Below, piece after piece: positions 7,043 to 14,677 of a DNA stretch of 49,824 nt. The stretch is taken from assembly GCA_009692485.1 (NCBI GenBank), contig SHZB01000003.1, forward strand, positions 1 through 49,824. Reading direction: 5' to 3'. A program made the translations under genes and the position numbers. A model generated the notes under the pieces. It did no database searches. It saw nothing but the letters and a program-made list of their open reading frames with translations, and was not told the origin of the DNA. How positions within the stretch are numbered: the stretch's first letter is position 1; each line of letters begins with the position of its first letter. The DNA comes from Myxococcales bacterium (GTDB lineage Bacteria > Myxococcota_A > Polyangia > Polyangiales > Polyangiaceae).

Positions 7043-9985
7043 ATGCCGAGCCCCGACCAGCTGCTGCGACACGCGCACGCGATCGATGCGGTCCGCGCCG
7101 CCCAAATGCGCGTCGAGCTAGCGCCAAAGTACCGCTCCGAGCGTGCTCTCGCGTTCGCCGTTTTGCTGGCCACGGCGCACCCCGCGATCGCGGTCTCGCT
7201 CGCGCGCATGCCTGAGCTGCTCCCGGAAGCGCGGCCGCTGCGCCCCGCCGAACGCGCGCTCGTGCAACAGAGACTTGCGCGGCTCGATGGCGACGAGCTC
7301 CGGCGTGAGCTGCGCATCGTGGCGCGCCGCGAGCGGATCCGTATCGCGCTGCTCGAGCTGCTTACGCCCGAGCTTGGCGGGCTCGACATCGCCCGCGCTG
7401 CCCGAGAGCTTAGCGGTCTCGCGGAGCTCACCGTGCAAGCGGCGCTGTCCGAGGCCGAGCGCAGCATCTTCGCGCGCTTTGGCAAGCCCACGCGCCTCGA
7501 CGGCACGGCGAGCACCCTCGTCGTCCTTGGCATGGGCAAGCTCGGCGGACACGAGCTCAACGCCGGCTCGGACATCGATCTGGTGAGTGTCTACGACACC
7601 GATGAGATCGAAATCGTCGGCGCCCCTCTGGACGCGGACGCCCGTAGTGCGAACGAACTTTGGACGAGGGTCGTGCGCCGCATGACCGCCACGCTCGATG
7701 ACGTGAGCGAGGACGGGTTCGTGTGGCGCGTCGATTTGCGTCTTCGTCCCGAGGGCAGCGCCGGTCCGCTCGTGAATTCGGTGGCGGCGACGGAGCGTTA
7801 CTACGAATCGTTCGCGCGGCAGTGGGAGCGCGCCGTCTTGTTGCGCGCACGACCCGTGGCCGGAGATCTCGCACTCGGCGACGCGCTCCTCGATGCGCTC
7901 GGTCCCTTCGTGTGGCGACGGCAGGTGGACCCGCGGATCGCGCACACGATGGTAGAGCTCGTGGGGCGCGCGCGGACGGAGCTCTCCGTCGATCCAAGTC
8001 GCGACCTCAAGCTTGGACCGGGCGGCATTCGCGAGGCCGAGATGTTCGTGCAGACGCTGCAGCTCATCTGGGGCGGCCGCGATCCGAAGCTGCGCGCGCG
8101 CACGACCGTCGATGCGGCGATGCGGCTCTCATCGGCGGGGCTCTTGACTGCGGCTGAGGCGGACGACCTCGCGAACGCCTATGCAACGTTGCGACGCGCC
8201 GAGCACGCGGTGCAGAGCGCCACGGGTCAACACACGCACCTCATGCCGGCGGACGAGGCCGAGCTCGAGCGCCTCGGCCGCGCCCTTGGGTTCGCCGACA
8301 AGACCGCGCTCGCCCTCGCGCTGGCAACACATCGAGCCAGAATTTCCGCGCTTTTTGCGACTCTGGTCCCTCACGGCAATGCCGAAGCGCGCCACTGGGC
8401 ACGGGTGATCGCTGCCCTGCACGCTGGCGACATCGATGGCGTCACTCGGGCGCTCGATGACGCGGGCGTGCCGACCCCGAGAGACCTCGCCCGACCTCTC
8501 ATCGACATGGCGCGCGACCCCAGCTCGCTCCTCGGCGTTCGCACCTACGAGCTCTACCCCGTGGTGTGCGAGACGTTGCTCGATGCCGTCCGCGGCGCCG
8601 CCGATCCCGAGCAGGCCACGCGTTATCTGCTGCGCTTCGCTCAGCGCGTCCGACACCCCGAGGTGTACATGAAGCTCCTCGCGGAGGAGCCGGCCGCGAT
8701 CCGGCGTCTCGTCACGGTGCTTGGAGCGAGCGCGTTCGTGGGAGAGGCCGTCGCCACGAGACCGAATCTTGCCGATCTGGTGCTCTTCGAAGCGCAGATA
8801 CCGACCGCGTCCGATGCACGCGCAGAAATAGAACGCGCGTTCCATTCCGCGCACGCGCTGCACGTTCCGGACGAGGATGAAGAGGCCCGCACGGAGCGGC
8901 TCGTCGGCGCCCTTCGCTCGGCCAAGCGCCGCGTGGCGGTACAAGTCGCGCTCGCCGATCTCGCCTGTGATCTCGACACGCGCGATGCAACGCTGGTGCT
9001 CTCCGAGCTCGCCGAAGCCGTCCTCGAAGCGGCCACACGCATGGCGCTCGGGGTCGGGCCGGGCGAGCCCGTGCGCGGACTCACGCTCATCGCCATGGGC
9101 AAGCTCGGCGGTCGCGACATCGGCTACGGCTCCGATCTCGACGTGCTCTTCTTGTTCGAGCCGAGCACCGCGCCGGACGAGGACGCCGTCCGTTATTTCA
9201 CGCGCTGCTCGCGCAAGATCATCCACCTCGTGTCGATGCCGCACGCGGAAGGAACGGGCTACGAGCTTGACACGCGCCTGCGCCCGAGCGGCTCGCACGG
9301 CATGCTGGTCGTCTCGCTCGACGCCTTCGCCCGGTATCACACCGAGCGTCACGACACCGAGCCGACCGGCGAGCGCGCAGCGACCTGGGAGCGACTCGCC
9401 CTCTTGCGCGCGCGGATCGCCGCCGGAGATCGCGAGCTCGGCGCCCGCATGCTCGAGAGCGCCCACCGCGCAGCCTACGAGCGGGGAGGCGATGCGCGCG
9501 CGATCGCGGCGGATGTGCATCACCTTCGCGAGCGCATGGAGCGTGAGCTTGGGCGCGAGCGGGAGGGCCGCTTCGACGTGAAGGTCGGGCGCGGCGGTCT
9601 CGTCGACATCGAGCTGGGCGTGCAGCTCTTGCAGCTACGGCACGGCGGCGACGCGCGCGTTCGCACGACGGACACGGGCACGGCCATCGACGCTCTCGCG
9701 GCCATCGGCGCGCTCGACGACGAAGATGCGCACACCCTGCGTGACGGCTACGCCTTCCTTCGCAAACTCGAGCAGCGGCTGCGAATCGTGCACGACGACG
9801 CGACGCATTTGCTCGAAGCGGGCGCCGCCGGAGTCGTCCCGCTCGCGCGCCGCATGGGACTCGGCGGACCAGAGCCCGCGAGCCTGTTGATCGCGCGCTA
9901 CCGTCACGTCACCGAGCGCATTCGCCGCTGCTACGAGCGCATCGTCGGCATCGCCTCGTCGGCATCGATTGACCGACGAACCTGA
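7043..9985 (+). CDS. glnE: Bifunctional glutamine synthetase adenylyltransferase/deadenylase
   Basis: 980 residues, the normal length for the family. It attaches AMP to and removes AMP from a Tyr of glutamine synthetase in response to nitrogen status. Two nucleotidyltransferase domains are visible: the first has GMGKLGGHEL and SDIDL at about residues 163-180, the second AMGKLGGRD and GSDLDVLFLF at about 684-703. Each is followed by a GlnD/PII-uridylyltransferase-like helical region. The helical GPGGIREAEM and GRGGLVDIE motifs that follow the catalytic cores are intact. Both activities therefore appear preserved. No ribosome-binding site stands out before the ATG. The gene stands alone; glnA and glnB are not in the window. 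Confidence 0.96.
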   Translation: MPSPDQLLRHAHAIDAVRAAQMRVELAPKYRSERALAFAVLLATAHPAIAVSLARMPELLPEARPLRPAERALVQQRLARLDGDELRRELRIVARRERIRIALLELLTPELGGLDIARAARELSGLAELTVQAALSEAERSIFARFGKPTRLDGTASTLVVLGMGKLGGHELNAGSDIDLVSVYDTDEIEIVGAPLDADARSANELWTRVVRRMTATLDDVSEDGFVWRVDLRLRPEGSAGPLVNSVAATERYYESFARQWERAVLLRARPVAGDLALGDALLDALGPFVWRRQVDPRIAHTMVELVGRARTELSVDPSRDLKLGPGGIREAEMFVQTLQLIWGGRDPKLRARTTVDAAMRLSSAGLLTAAEADDLANAYATLRRAEHAVQSATGQHTHLMPADEAELERLGRALGFADKTALALALATHRARISALFATLVPHGNAEARHWARVIAALHAGDIDGVTRALDDAGVPTPRDLARPLIDMARDPSSLLGVRTYELYPVVCETLLDAVRGAADPEQATRYLLRFAQRVRHPEVYMKLLAEEPAAIRRLVTVLGASAFVGEAVATRPNLADLVLFEAQIPTASDARAEIERAFHSAHALHVPDEDEEARTERLVGALRSAKRRVAVQVALADLACDLDTRDATLVLSELAEAVLEAATRMALGVGPGEPVRGLTLIAMGKLGGRDIGYGSDLDVLFLFEPSTAPDEDAVRYFTRCSRKIIHLVSMPHAEGTGYELDTRLRPSGSHGMLVVSLDAFARYHTERHDTEPTGERAATWERLALLRARIAAGDRELGARMLESAHRAAYERGGDARAIAADVHHLRERMERELGREREGRFDVKVGRGGLVDIELGVQLLQLRHGGDARVRTTDTGTAIDALAAIGALDDEDAHTLRDGYAFLRKLEQRLRIVHDDATHLLEAGAAGVVPLARRMGLGGPEPASLLIARYRHVTERIRRCYERIVGIASSASIDRRT

Positions 9986-10020
9986 GTGTGAGACGCGGGG
10001 GGCCCTCTCCGAGATGAGGG

Positions 10021-10080
10021 GAGCCGAGACGATGGGAGCCGAGTTGAGGGGAGCCGAGACGATGGGAGCCGAGTTGAGGG
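10021..10080. repeat. 30-bp perfect tandem duplication downstream of glnE
   Basis: Two identical 30-base units (10021-10050, 10051-10080), with partial copies on both sides (GAGATGAGGG before, GAGCCAG after). They lie between the glnE stop and the next likely start. Read through, they would give GAETMGAELR twice. Confidence 0.95.
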
Positions 10081-10133
10081 GAGCCAGCTGTAGCGACGAC
10101 GGTGCGGAACGGGGCGCGTCGCGGTCGAAGACG

Positions 10134-10634
10134 ATGGTCCGCGTACCCTCGCTCGATGCGCTCGTGGGCGCGCACCCCGATGCGCTGCGCGACCTCTTCG
10201 ACACGGGTCGCATGGCCGACGCGACGGAGCTTGCAACAGTGGCCGATACGACGAAGCTTGCAGAAGCAGCGGGGCGAGTGCTCGCGTTCGAAGGTCTCGC
10301 CAACGTGCATGCGCTGACGGGGTCTTTCGTGCGCGCGATCGCGAATCACCTCGTGCCGTGGCGCGGGGGTGCCTTCGACGCGGGCGGGACTACGGGCCGC
10401 CACCTGCTCTTCGGCCGCTCAGCGACGCGCTTTCGCTGCGAGCCCGAGCCATCGAACCTCGACGGACGCACGGCGCTGGTCTTTCGGCATGACGGCGTCG
10501 GCAACTTGTGGCCCGCGACGTCCTTCGTCTGCGAGCTGCGCCGCGTCGACGAAGGAGTGCTCATCGGCCCCGGATTTCGTCGCGCCTCGAAGGACAAGCT
10601 CGCCCTCGCGTTCTGGTGGGGAATCGAAGCGTAG
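10134..10634 (+). CDS. Hypothetical protein, unknown family
   Basis: 166 residues from the ATG at 10134. The open frame extends back to 9969, overlapping glnE by 17 bases, but that part is the 30-bp repeat and looks non-coding. The protein is soluble, with no signal peptide or membrane segment. A helical N-terminal third (SLDALVGAHPDALRDLF, then ATELATVADTT) is followed by a beta-rich half with FDAGGTTGRHLLFGR, ALVFRHDGVGN and an ending of LALAFWWGIEA. The latter half reads like a small lipid- or ligand-binding beta sheet, but I recognise no family and assign no role. It ends 12 bp from the converging thioesterase gene. Coding potential is supported by absence of stops and a plausible composition. 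Confidence 0.65.
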   Translation: MVRVPSLDALVGAHPDALRDLFDTGRMADATELATVADTTKLAEAAGRVLAFEGLANVHALTGSFVRAIANHLVPWRGGAFDAGGTTGRHLLFGRSATRFRCEPEPSNLDGRTALVFRHDGVGNLWPATSFVCELRRVDEGVLIGPGFRRASKDKLALAFWWGIEA

Positions 10635-10646
10635 CGAGCCGTGGCG

Positions 10647-11066
10647 TCACGGCGCTGCGGCATCGAGGTGCGCGGTGAGGAGCGCCCGCACGTCCGCGGG
10701 CATGTCGCAAGAACGCAGTCGATCGAGATCCGTCGTCACGACCGTGTGCCCGAGGGTAGCCGCGAGGACACCGTCGTGCTTGCGAACGATGCGATAGCCG
10801 AGCTCTACACTGCGGTTGCCGATGCGCGTCGTCGAGACCGTGATGCACGCGATGTCGCCATAGCGAAGCGGCGCCGAGAATTGACAGTTGAGCCTCACCG
10901 CCGGCATGCCGATCCGCCGCTTCATGGTCAGCGCCACGTAGCCGCCCGCGAGCCCGTCGAAGAGTCGCTCCATCGCGTCGTGCGCGTAGGTGGCGTACCG
11001 CGCGAAGAAGAGGATCCCGGCCGCATCGACCTCCTCAAATCGCACCTGTCGCTCGATGGTCAGCAT
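10647..11066 (-). CDS. Hotdog-fold acyl-CoA thioesterase (4-hydroxybenzoyl-CoA thioesterase type)
   Basis: 139 residues, the usual single-hotdog length. The N-terminal strand FEEVDAAGILFFARYATYAHDAME carries the family's Asp (VDAAG) that acts in thioester hydrolysis at the start of the long hotdog helix. The following strands (GMPAVRLNCQFSAPLRYGD, SVELGYRI, GHTVVTTDLD) complete the fold. It is close to the YbgC/FadM branch, which hydrolyses short or aromatic acyl-CoA. No transport signal. It lies downstream of the DUF3501 gene on the same strand with a 173-bp gap, so membership of that operon is doubtful. Confidence 0.88.
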   Translation of the reverse strand: MLTIERQVRFEEVDAAGILFFARYATYAHDAMERLFDGLAGGYVALTMKRRIGMPAVRLNCQFSAPLRYGDIACITVSTTRIGNRSVELGYRIVRKHDGVLAATLGHTVVTTDLDRLRSCDMPADVRALLTAHLDAAAP

Positions 11067-11239
11067 CAGAATTGCCGAAATTTCCGGTAGTTCATGCGCC
11101 TACGCCCTGTTCGTGTCCACGCTCGAGATGCTCACGCCGCTGATGAGCGCTACGTCGCGACGCCCCTGCGCCGCTGAAATGGCGGCAGCGTCCGCGTACT
11201 TGTCGTCGTGCCGTTCGGGTTCCCGTGCCGTCGCTGCGA

Positions 11240-11821
11240 TCACGCGAGATCGCCCGCGAGCTGTGCGACCACGTTGGGCGGAAGGTCGGCGCGGTGGCGG
11301 TACGCGGGGTGGTCGACGACGAGCGCGACCGGCGGCTCGCGACCGGCGAGAGAGGCCGCTTGGTCCGCGGGCAGCTCGACGAGGAAGTAATGCACCGCCG
11401 TCGTGCGCCCCGGCTCGGCTCCATCGCGCTCGCTGCTGTGCGCCGCGACCAGGACTCCGTCGACTTCGAGAAACACGCTCGACTCGAGGCCCGCGAGCGC
11501 CACCAGCATCCGGTCGCGCTCCGCTTGCTCGGGGATCTCGACGAAGAGCGTCATGCTCAGCTGCGCGGGCCCGGGTACCAGCTCGTTGTAGGTGTCGAGC
11601 TCGTGCTGAATCGCAGCCTCTTTCGTGATGCGCTCGGTGCGAAGCATCTCTTGGATCTGCAAGAGCACGGTGTCGTGGTTCTCGAACGTGACCGAGATAT
11701 GCGGCCCCACGCTCGCGCGCCGATGCTGTTTCTCCGCGATGATTCGGCGCCGAAAGTGTTCGCGGATGTTCTCGTACTCGCCAATCGGGAGCAGCTCGGA
11801 GCGGTCAACCTTCAACATCAT
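11240..11821 (-). CDS. DUF3501 family protein
   Basis: 193 residues from the first of two adjacent ATGs (11821 or 11818). The opening LLPIGEYENIREHFRRRIIAEKQHRR is the hallmark of DUF3501. The rest alternates helices and a few strands (HISVTFENHDTVLLQIQEML, ERITKEAAIQHELDTYNELVPG). No signal peptide or cofactor motif is seen. A GGAGG lies just before the start, and the start overlaps the TGA of the Fe-S gene, so the two are translationally coupled. From memory, members of this family are often found beside rubrerythrin and heterodisulfide-reductase-like Fe-S proteins, as here. A partner role in peroxide reduction is inferred, and the biochemistry is unknown. Confidence 0.88.
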   Translation of the reverse strand: MMLKVDRSELLPIGEYENIREHFRRRIIAEKQHRRASVGPHISVTFENHDTVLLQIQEMLRTERITKEAAIQHELDTYNELVPGPAQLSMTLFVEIPEQAERDRMLVALAGLESSVFLEVDGVLVAAHSSERDGAEPGRTTAVHYFLVELPADQAASLAGREPPVALVVDHPAYRHRADLPPNVVAQLAGDLA

Positions 11822-13149
11822 GCCTCCAGTCCATAGGCGCGTGCGAGCGCCTCGATCGGGTGAATTACCTCTTTGCCGGTCTCCTGCGCGAGCCGCAGCG
11901 CCGAGAGGCCGCAGTCCGTGGTGATGACGTCGGGAGCGCCCGCGTCCATCGCGTTCACGAGCTTTTGCGCGTACCGGCGGCCCGTCTCGTAGTGCTCGGC
12001 CTTCATGCCCCAGGTGCCGTCGACCGCGGAGCACTCTTGAACGATCTCGACTTGGGTATCGGGCAAGACTCGGCTCAACACGCGCGCCGCAGGAAAGCCG
12101 ATCTTCTGCGCGCGCAGGTGACACGCCGCGTGGTAGCTGACCTTGCCAAGCCCGGAGAGCCCCGCGTGCATGCCCTGGGTCGGGAGCGCGCCCGATTTTC
12201 GCAGCTGCTCGATGAACTCCATCAGATCGCGCGTGGCCTCGCCCACCTGCTTGGTCGCCTCGGTCGGGACGTACTCGTGCCACTCGCGCTTCATCGTGTA
12301 CGCGCAGGTCGGCTGCGGCACGAGCACGAGCGCGCCCCGGGCGACGTCGGGCAAGAGCGCGATGACGTTCGCCTTGACCTTCGCGACGAAGCGCTCGACA
12401 TCGCCGCCGTCGAGGTTCGGCATTCCGCAGCAGGTCTCGGCGACGAGCCGCACCGCGTAGCCCGCATGCTCGAGCACACGCACGGCGGCGCGCGGCACGC
12501 TCGGCGTATTGAAATTGCCGTAGCAGGTCGCGAACAACACGACGGTGCCCGCGTCCCCAGCTCGCTGGAGCGGCTCGTGCTTCGCGAACCACGCTGGAAA
12601 CGGCACAGGCGCAAGCGGCGGCAGCGGAAACTCGGCCGAGATCCCCGTGAGCTTCTCTTGGACCTTCCGGAGGAGCTGACTCTTCTGGATGAGATTGCCC
12701 ATCGGGGCGAACATCCCCGAGCCAAGCTGGCCGATGAGCTGCGGCTCGCCGAGCACGCGATCGACGAGCGTCACACCCTCGCGCGCCGCCCGCACGGCCT
12801 TCTCGCGCGCCATCAAGCGTGGAAAATCGAGCAGCTCCCGCGCACCTTCGTCGGCCGTGTACGGGCACTTGATGTAGCAGAGCTTGCACTGCCAGCACTC
12901 CTCGCTGACCTTGCGAAAATCGGCGGCGTCGAGCGCCTCTGCCCCTTCGGCCTTGCCTGATTCGATGTCCCGATCGACCCGCGCGAACAGCTCCGGAAAA
13001 GAGCCGCAATAGTTCACGCACATCCGGCATTCATGGCAAATCTGGAAGGTACGACGCAGCTCCGTCTCGAGATCGCGCGGCTCGAAATACCGCGGATCGT
13101 GCGGCGCCTTCGCCGGCGGCGATGCGGGTGCTCGGGGGATGGCGCTCAT
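11818..13149 (-). CDS. (Fe-S)-binding CCG-domain protein (GlpC/HdrB-like)
   Basis: 443 residues. Two [4Fe-4S] cassettes occur near residues 38-49 (CHECRMCVNYC) and 86-96 (CWQCKLCYIKC). Two cysteine-rich CCG-type repeats follow: AETCCGMPNLDGG near residue 235 and HAACHLRAQKIG near 345, with a late ECSAVDGTWGMK. This is the GlpC / heterodisulfide reductase subunit B layout. Such proteins pass electrons from quinone or thiol/flavin donors, usually at the membrane face. No FAD domain and no membrane helix are present, so it must depend on partners. It sits between rubrerythrin and DUF3501, which suggests an electron supply for peroxide reduction. The ATG at 13147-13149 lies at the edge of a 22-bp tandem repeat that copies this start codon. 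Confidence 0.92.
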   Translation of the reverse strand: MSAIPRAPASPPAKAPHDPRYFEPRDLETELRRTFQICHECRMCVNYCGSFPELFARVDRDIESGKAEGAEALDAADFRKVSEECWQCKLCYIKCPYTADEGARELLDFPRLMAREKAVRAAREGVTLVDRVLGEPQLIGQLGSGMFAPMGNLIQKSQLLRKVQEKLTGISAEFPLPPLAPVPFPAWFAKHEPLQRAGDAGTVVLFATCYGNFNTPSVPRAAVRVLEHAGYAVRLVAETCCGMPNLDGGDVERFVAKVKANVIALLPDVARGALVLVPQPTCAYTMKREWHEYVPTEATKQVGEATRDLMEFIEQLRKSGALPTQGMHAGLSGLGKVSYHAACHLRAQKIGFPAARVLSRVLPDTQVEIVQECSAVDGTWGMKAEHYETGRRYAQKLVNAMDAGAPDVITTDCGLSALRLAQETGKEVIHPIEALARAYGLEA

Positions 13150-13212
13150 GGTGCGGTCAGCTTGCGGTCATGGTGCGGTGAGCTTGCGGTCAGCTTGCCG
13201 TGAGCTTGCGGT
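13147..13212. repeat. 22-bp tandem repeat x3 over the start of the Fe-S gene
   Basis: Units at 13147-13168, 13169-13190 and 13191-13212. The first two start with CATGGTGCGGT and differ at one base; the third has lost the CAT. The first unit's CAT is the gene's start codon on the minus strand, so a decoy ATG lies 22 bases upstream. Confidence 0.9.
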
Positions 13213-13356
13213 TGGCGATGAGACACGGCGTAACCACGCATCGACGCACGCGCGCCGACGGGACATCGAATGACCCCGCCGGCGTACGCGCAACGTCGCC
13301 GCGAAAGAACGAGCTCGCGGCGTGGCTCGATCGCAGGACGCTCCGTTGAGGCTGGC

Positions 13357-13776
<420 letters not shown>

Positions 13777-13830
13777 GGGTTTCTCCTCGTGGGTCACTGA
13801 CATGGGGTCACTGGCAAGTTCGGTTACCGG

Positions 13831-13918
13831 CATTCGGTCACTGGCATTCGGTCACTGGCAAATTCGCTCACTGGCATTCGGTCACTGGCATTCGGTCACT
13901 GGCAAATTCGCTCACTGG
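13831..13918. repeat. 44-bp higher-order tandem repeat x2 (14/14/16-bp subunits)
   Basis: Two identical 44-base blocks (13831-13874, 13875-13918). Each is built of CATTCGGTCACTGG, CATTCGGTCACTGG and CAAATTCGCTCACTGG. Degenerate relatives run back to about 13794. The array fills the spacer between the Fur-like gene and rubrerythrin. Confidence 0.95.
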
Positions 13919-13971
13919 CTCGGCGCCGGCGGACCTTGCCACAGCGACCGGCGGACGACCCGTCACCCGAG

Positions 13972-14460
13972 TCACTTCGGTCGGCAGTCCGCACAAATTC
14001 CGCGGTAAACGCGCTCAACATGGTGCACCGAGAAGCCCTCGATGCGTCGCGCGCGCTCACCATCCTTGCGCACGGGCACGCTGGGGATGGGCACGTCGGT
14101 GACACGCCCGCAATCGCCGCACACCGCGTGGTCGTGCGGCTCGACCTTCGGGTCGAAGCGCACCGGCCCGCGCATCAGCGAACGCGTCGCACACAGCCGC
14201 GCCTCGCTCAGGGCCGCGAGCGTGTTGTAAACCGTGGCGAAACTCATCGTCGGTAGCGCCGGCCGCAGCCGCTCGAACAGCTCTTGCGCTGTCGGGTGCG
14301 AGGCATCCCCGGCAAGTTCCCGCACGAGCGCGAGCCGCTGCGGCGTGAGCTTGAGCCCCGCGCCGCGCAGCCCATCGACCATCCGGGATGCCCGCTCTTC
14401 TTTCATCGCGGCCAACTTGACCGTGGCGGACTTCTTTGCGGCACGCTCCGTCGCTTGCAT
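13972..14460 (-). CDS. Fur/PerR-family metalloregulator
   Basis: 162 residues. The winged-helix part includes LKLTPQRLALVRELAGDASHPTAQELFERL and the recognition helix MSFATVYNTLAALSEARL. The dimerisation part has HDHAVCGDCGRV and a C-terminal CADC, giving two CxxC pairs for structural zinc as in PerR and Fur. The His-rich region PHDHAVCGD supplies regulatory-metal ligands. The matching PerR box 14 bases before its start favours PerR (peroxide sensing) over Fur, and predicts autorepression. The adjoining rubrerythrin cluster on the same strand is the likely regulon. The ATG at 14458-14460 gives an unusually long, Lys/Ala-rich N-terminal extension; a second ATG 18 codons in (MKEERAS) is a possible true start. 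Confidence 0.93.
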   Translation of the reverse strand: MQATERAAKKSATVKLAAMKEERASRMVDGLRGAGLKLTPQRLALVRELAGDASHPTAQELFERLRPALPTMSFATVYNTLAALSEARLCATRSLMRGPVRFDPKVEPHDHAVCGDCGRVTDVPIPSVPVRKDGERARRIEGFSVHHVERVYRGICADCRPK

Positions 14461-14473
14461 CCCCCGAGCTTAA

Positions 14474-14488
14474 TTAGAATGATTCTTA
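14474..14488. promoter_or_regulatory. PerR box upstream of the Fur/PerR-like gene
   Basis: TTAGAATGATTCTTA. Seven-base half-sites around a central G, with 6 of 7 positions inverted-symmetric, matching the known 7-1-7 PerR operator form TTAtAATnATTaTAA / TTAGAATnATTCTAA. It lies in a rare AT-rich patch (14471-14518), 14 bases upstream of the start, where it would cover the promoter and repress the regulator itself. Confidence 0.8.
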
Positions 14489-14502
14489 CATGCAAGGCAT
14501 GT
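14488..14502. promoter_or_regulatory. Second palindrome abutting the PerR box
   Basis: ACATGC-AAG-GCATGT: perfect six-base arms, three-base spacer. It shares its first base with the end of the PerR box. It could be a second operator for a different regulator or a promoter-associated element. Confidence 0.5.
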
Positions 14503-14607
14503 TTATGAGAAAATCGTTATTGCCATCACGGTAAGCTCCGCGACGAACCAACTCCGGCAGCACCCGGCTCCGGGCGCGCTCAGCTCCCGGGGCGGCGCTC
14601 CGAAATT

Positions 14608-14666
14608 CCCGCGATCATGGCCGTGCCCATGGACCGCACTGGCAGTCCCGCGATCATGGCCGTGCC
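14608..14666. repeat. 20-bp direct repeat, 39-bp period, beyond the MopE-like gene
   Basis: CCCGCGATCATGGCCGTGCC occurs at 14608-14627 and 14647-14666, ending 11 bases from the stop codon of the lipoprotein gene. Confidence 0.9.
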
Positions 14667-14677
14667 TGCGGACGCGC

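Noticed and set aside
9969-10133. N-terminal extension of the gene after glnE
   Set aside because: It is built from the 30-bp duplication and overlaps glnE; the ATG at 10134 begins protein-like sequence.
11240-13030. 596-residue single minus-strand open frame
   Set aside because: Only its last 193 residues are DUF3501; the rest is an out-of-frame reading of the Fe-S gene, which has its own start and cysteine motifs.
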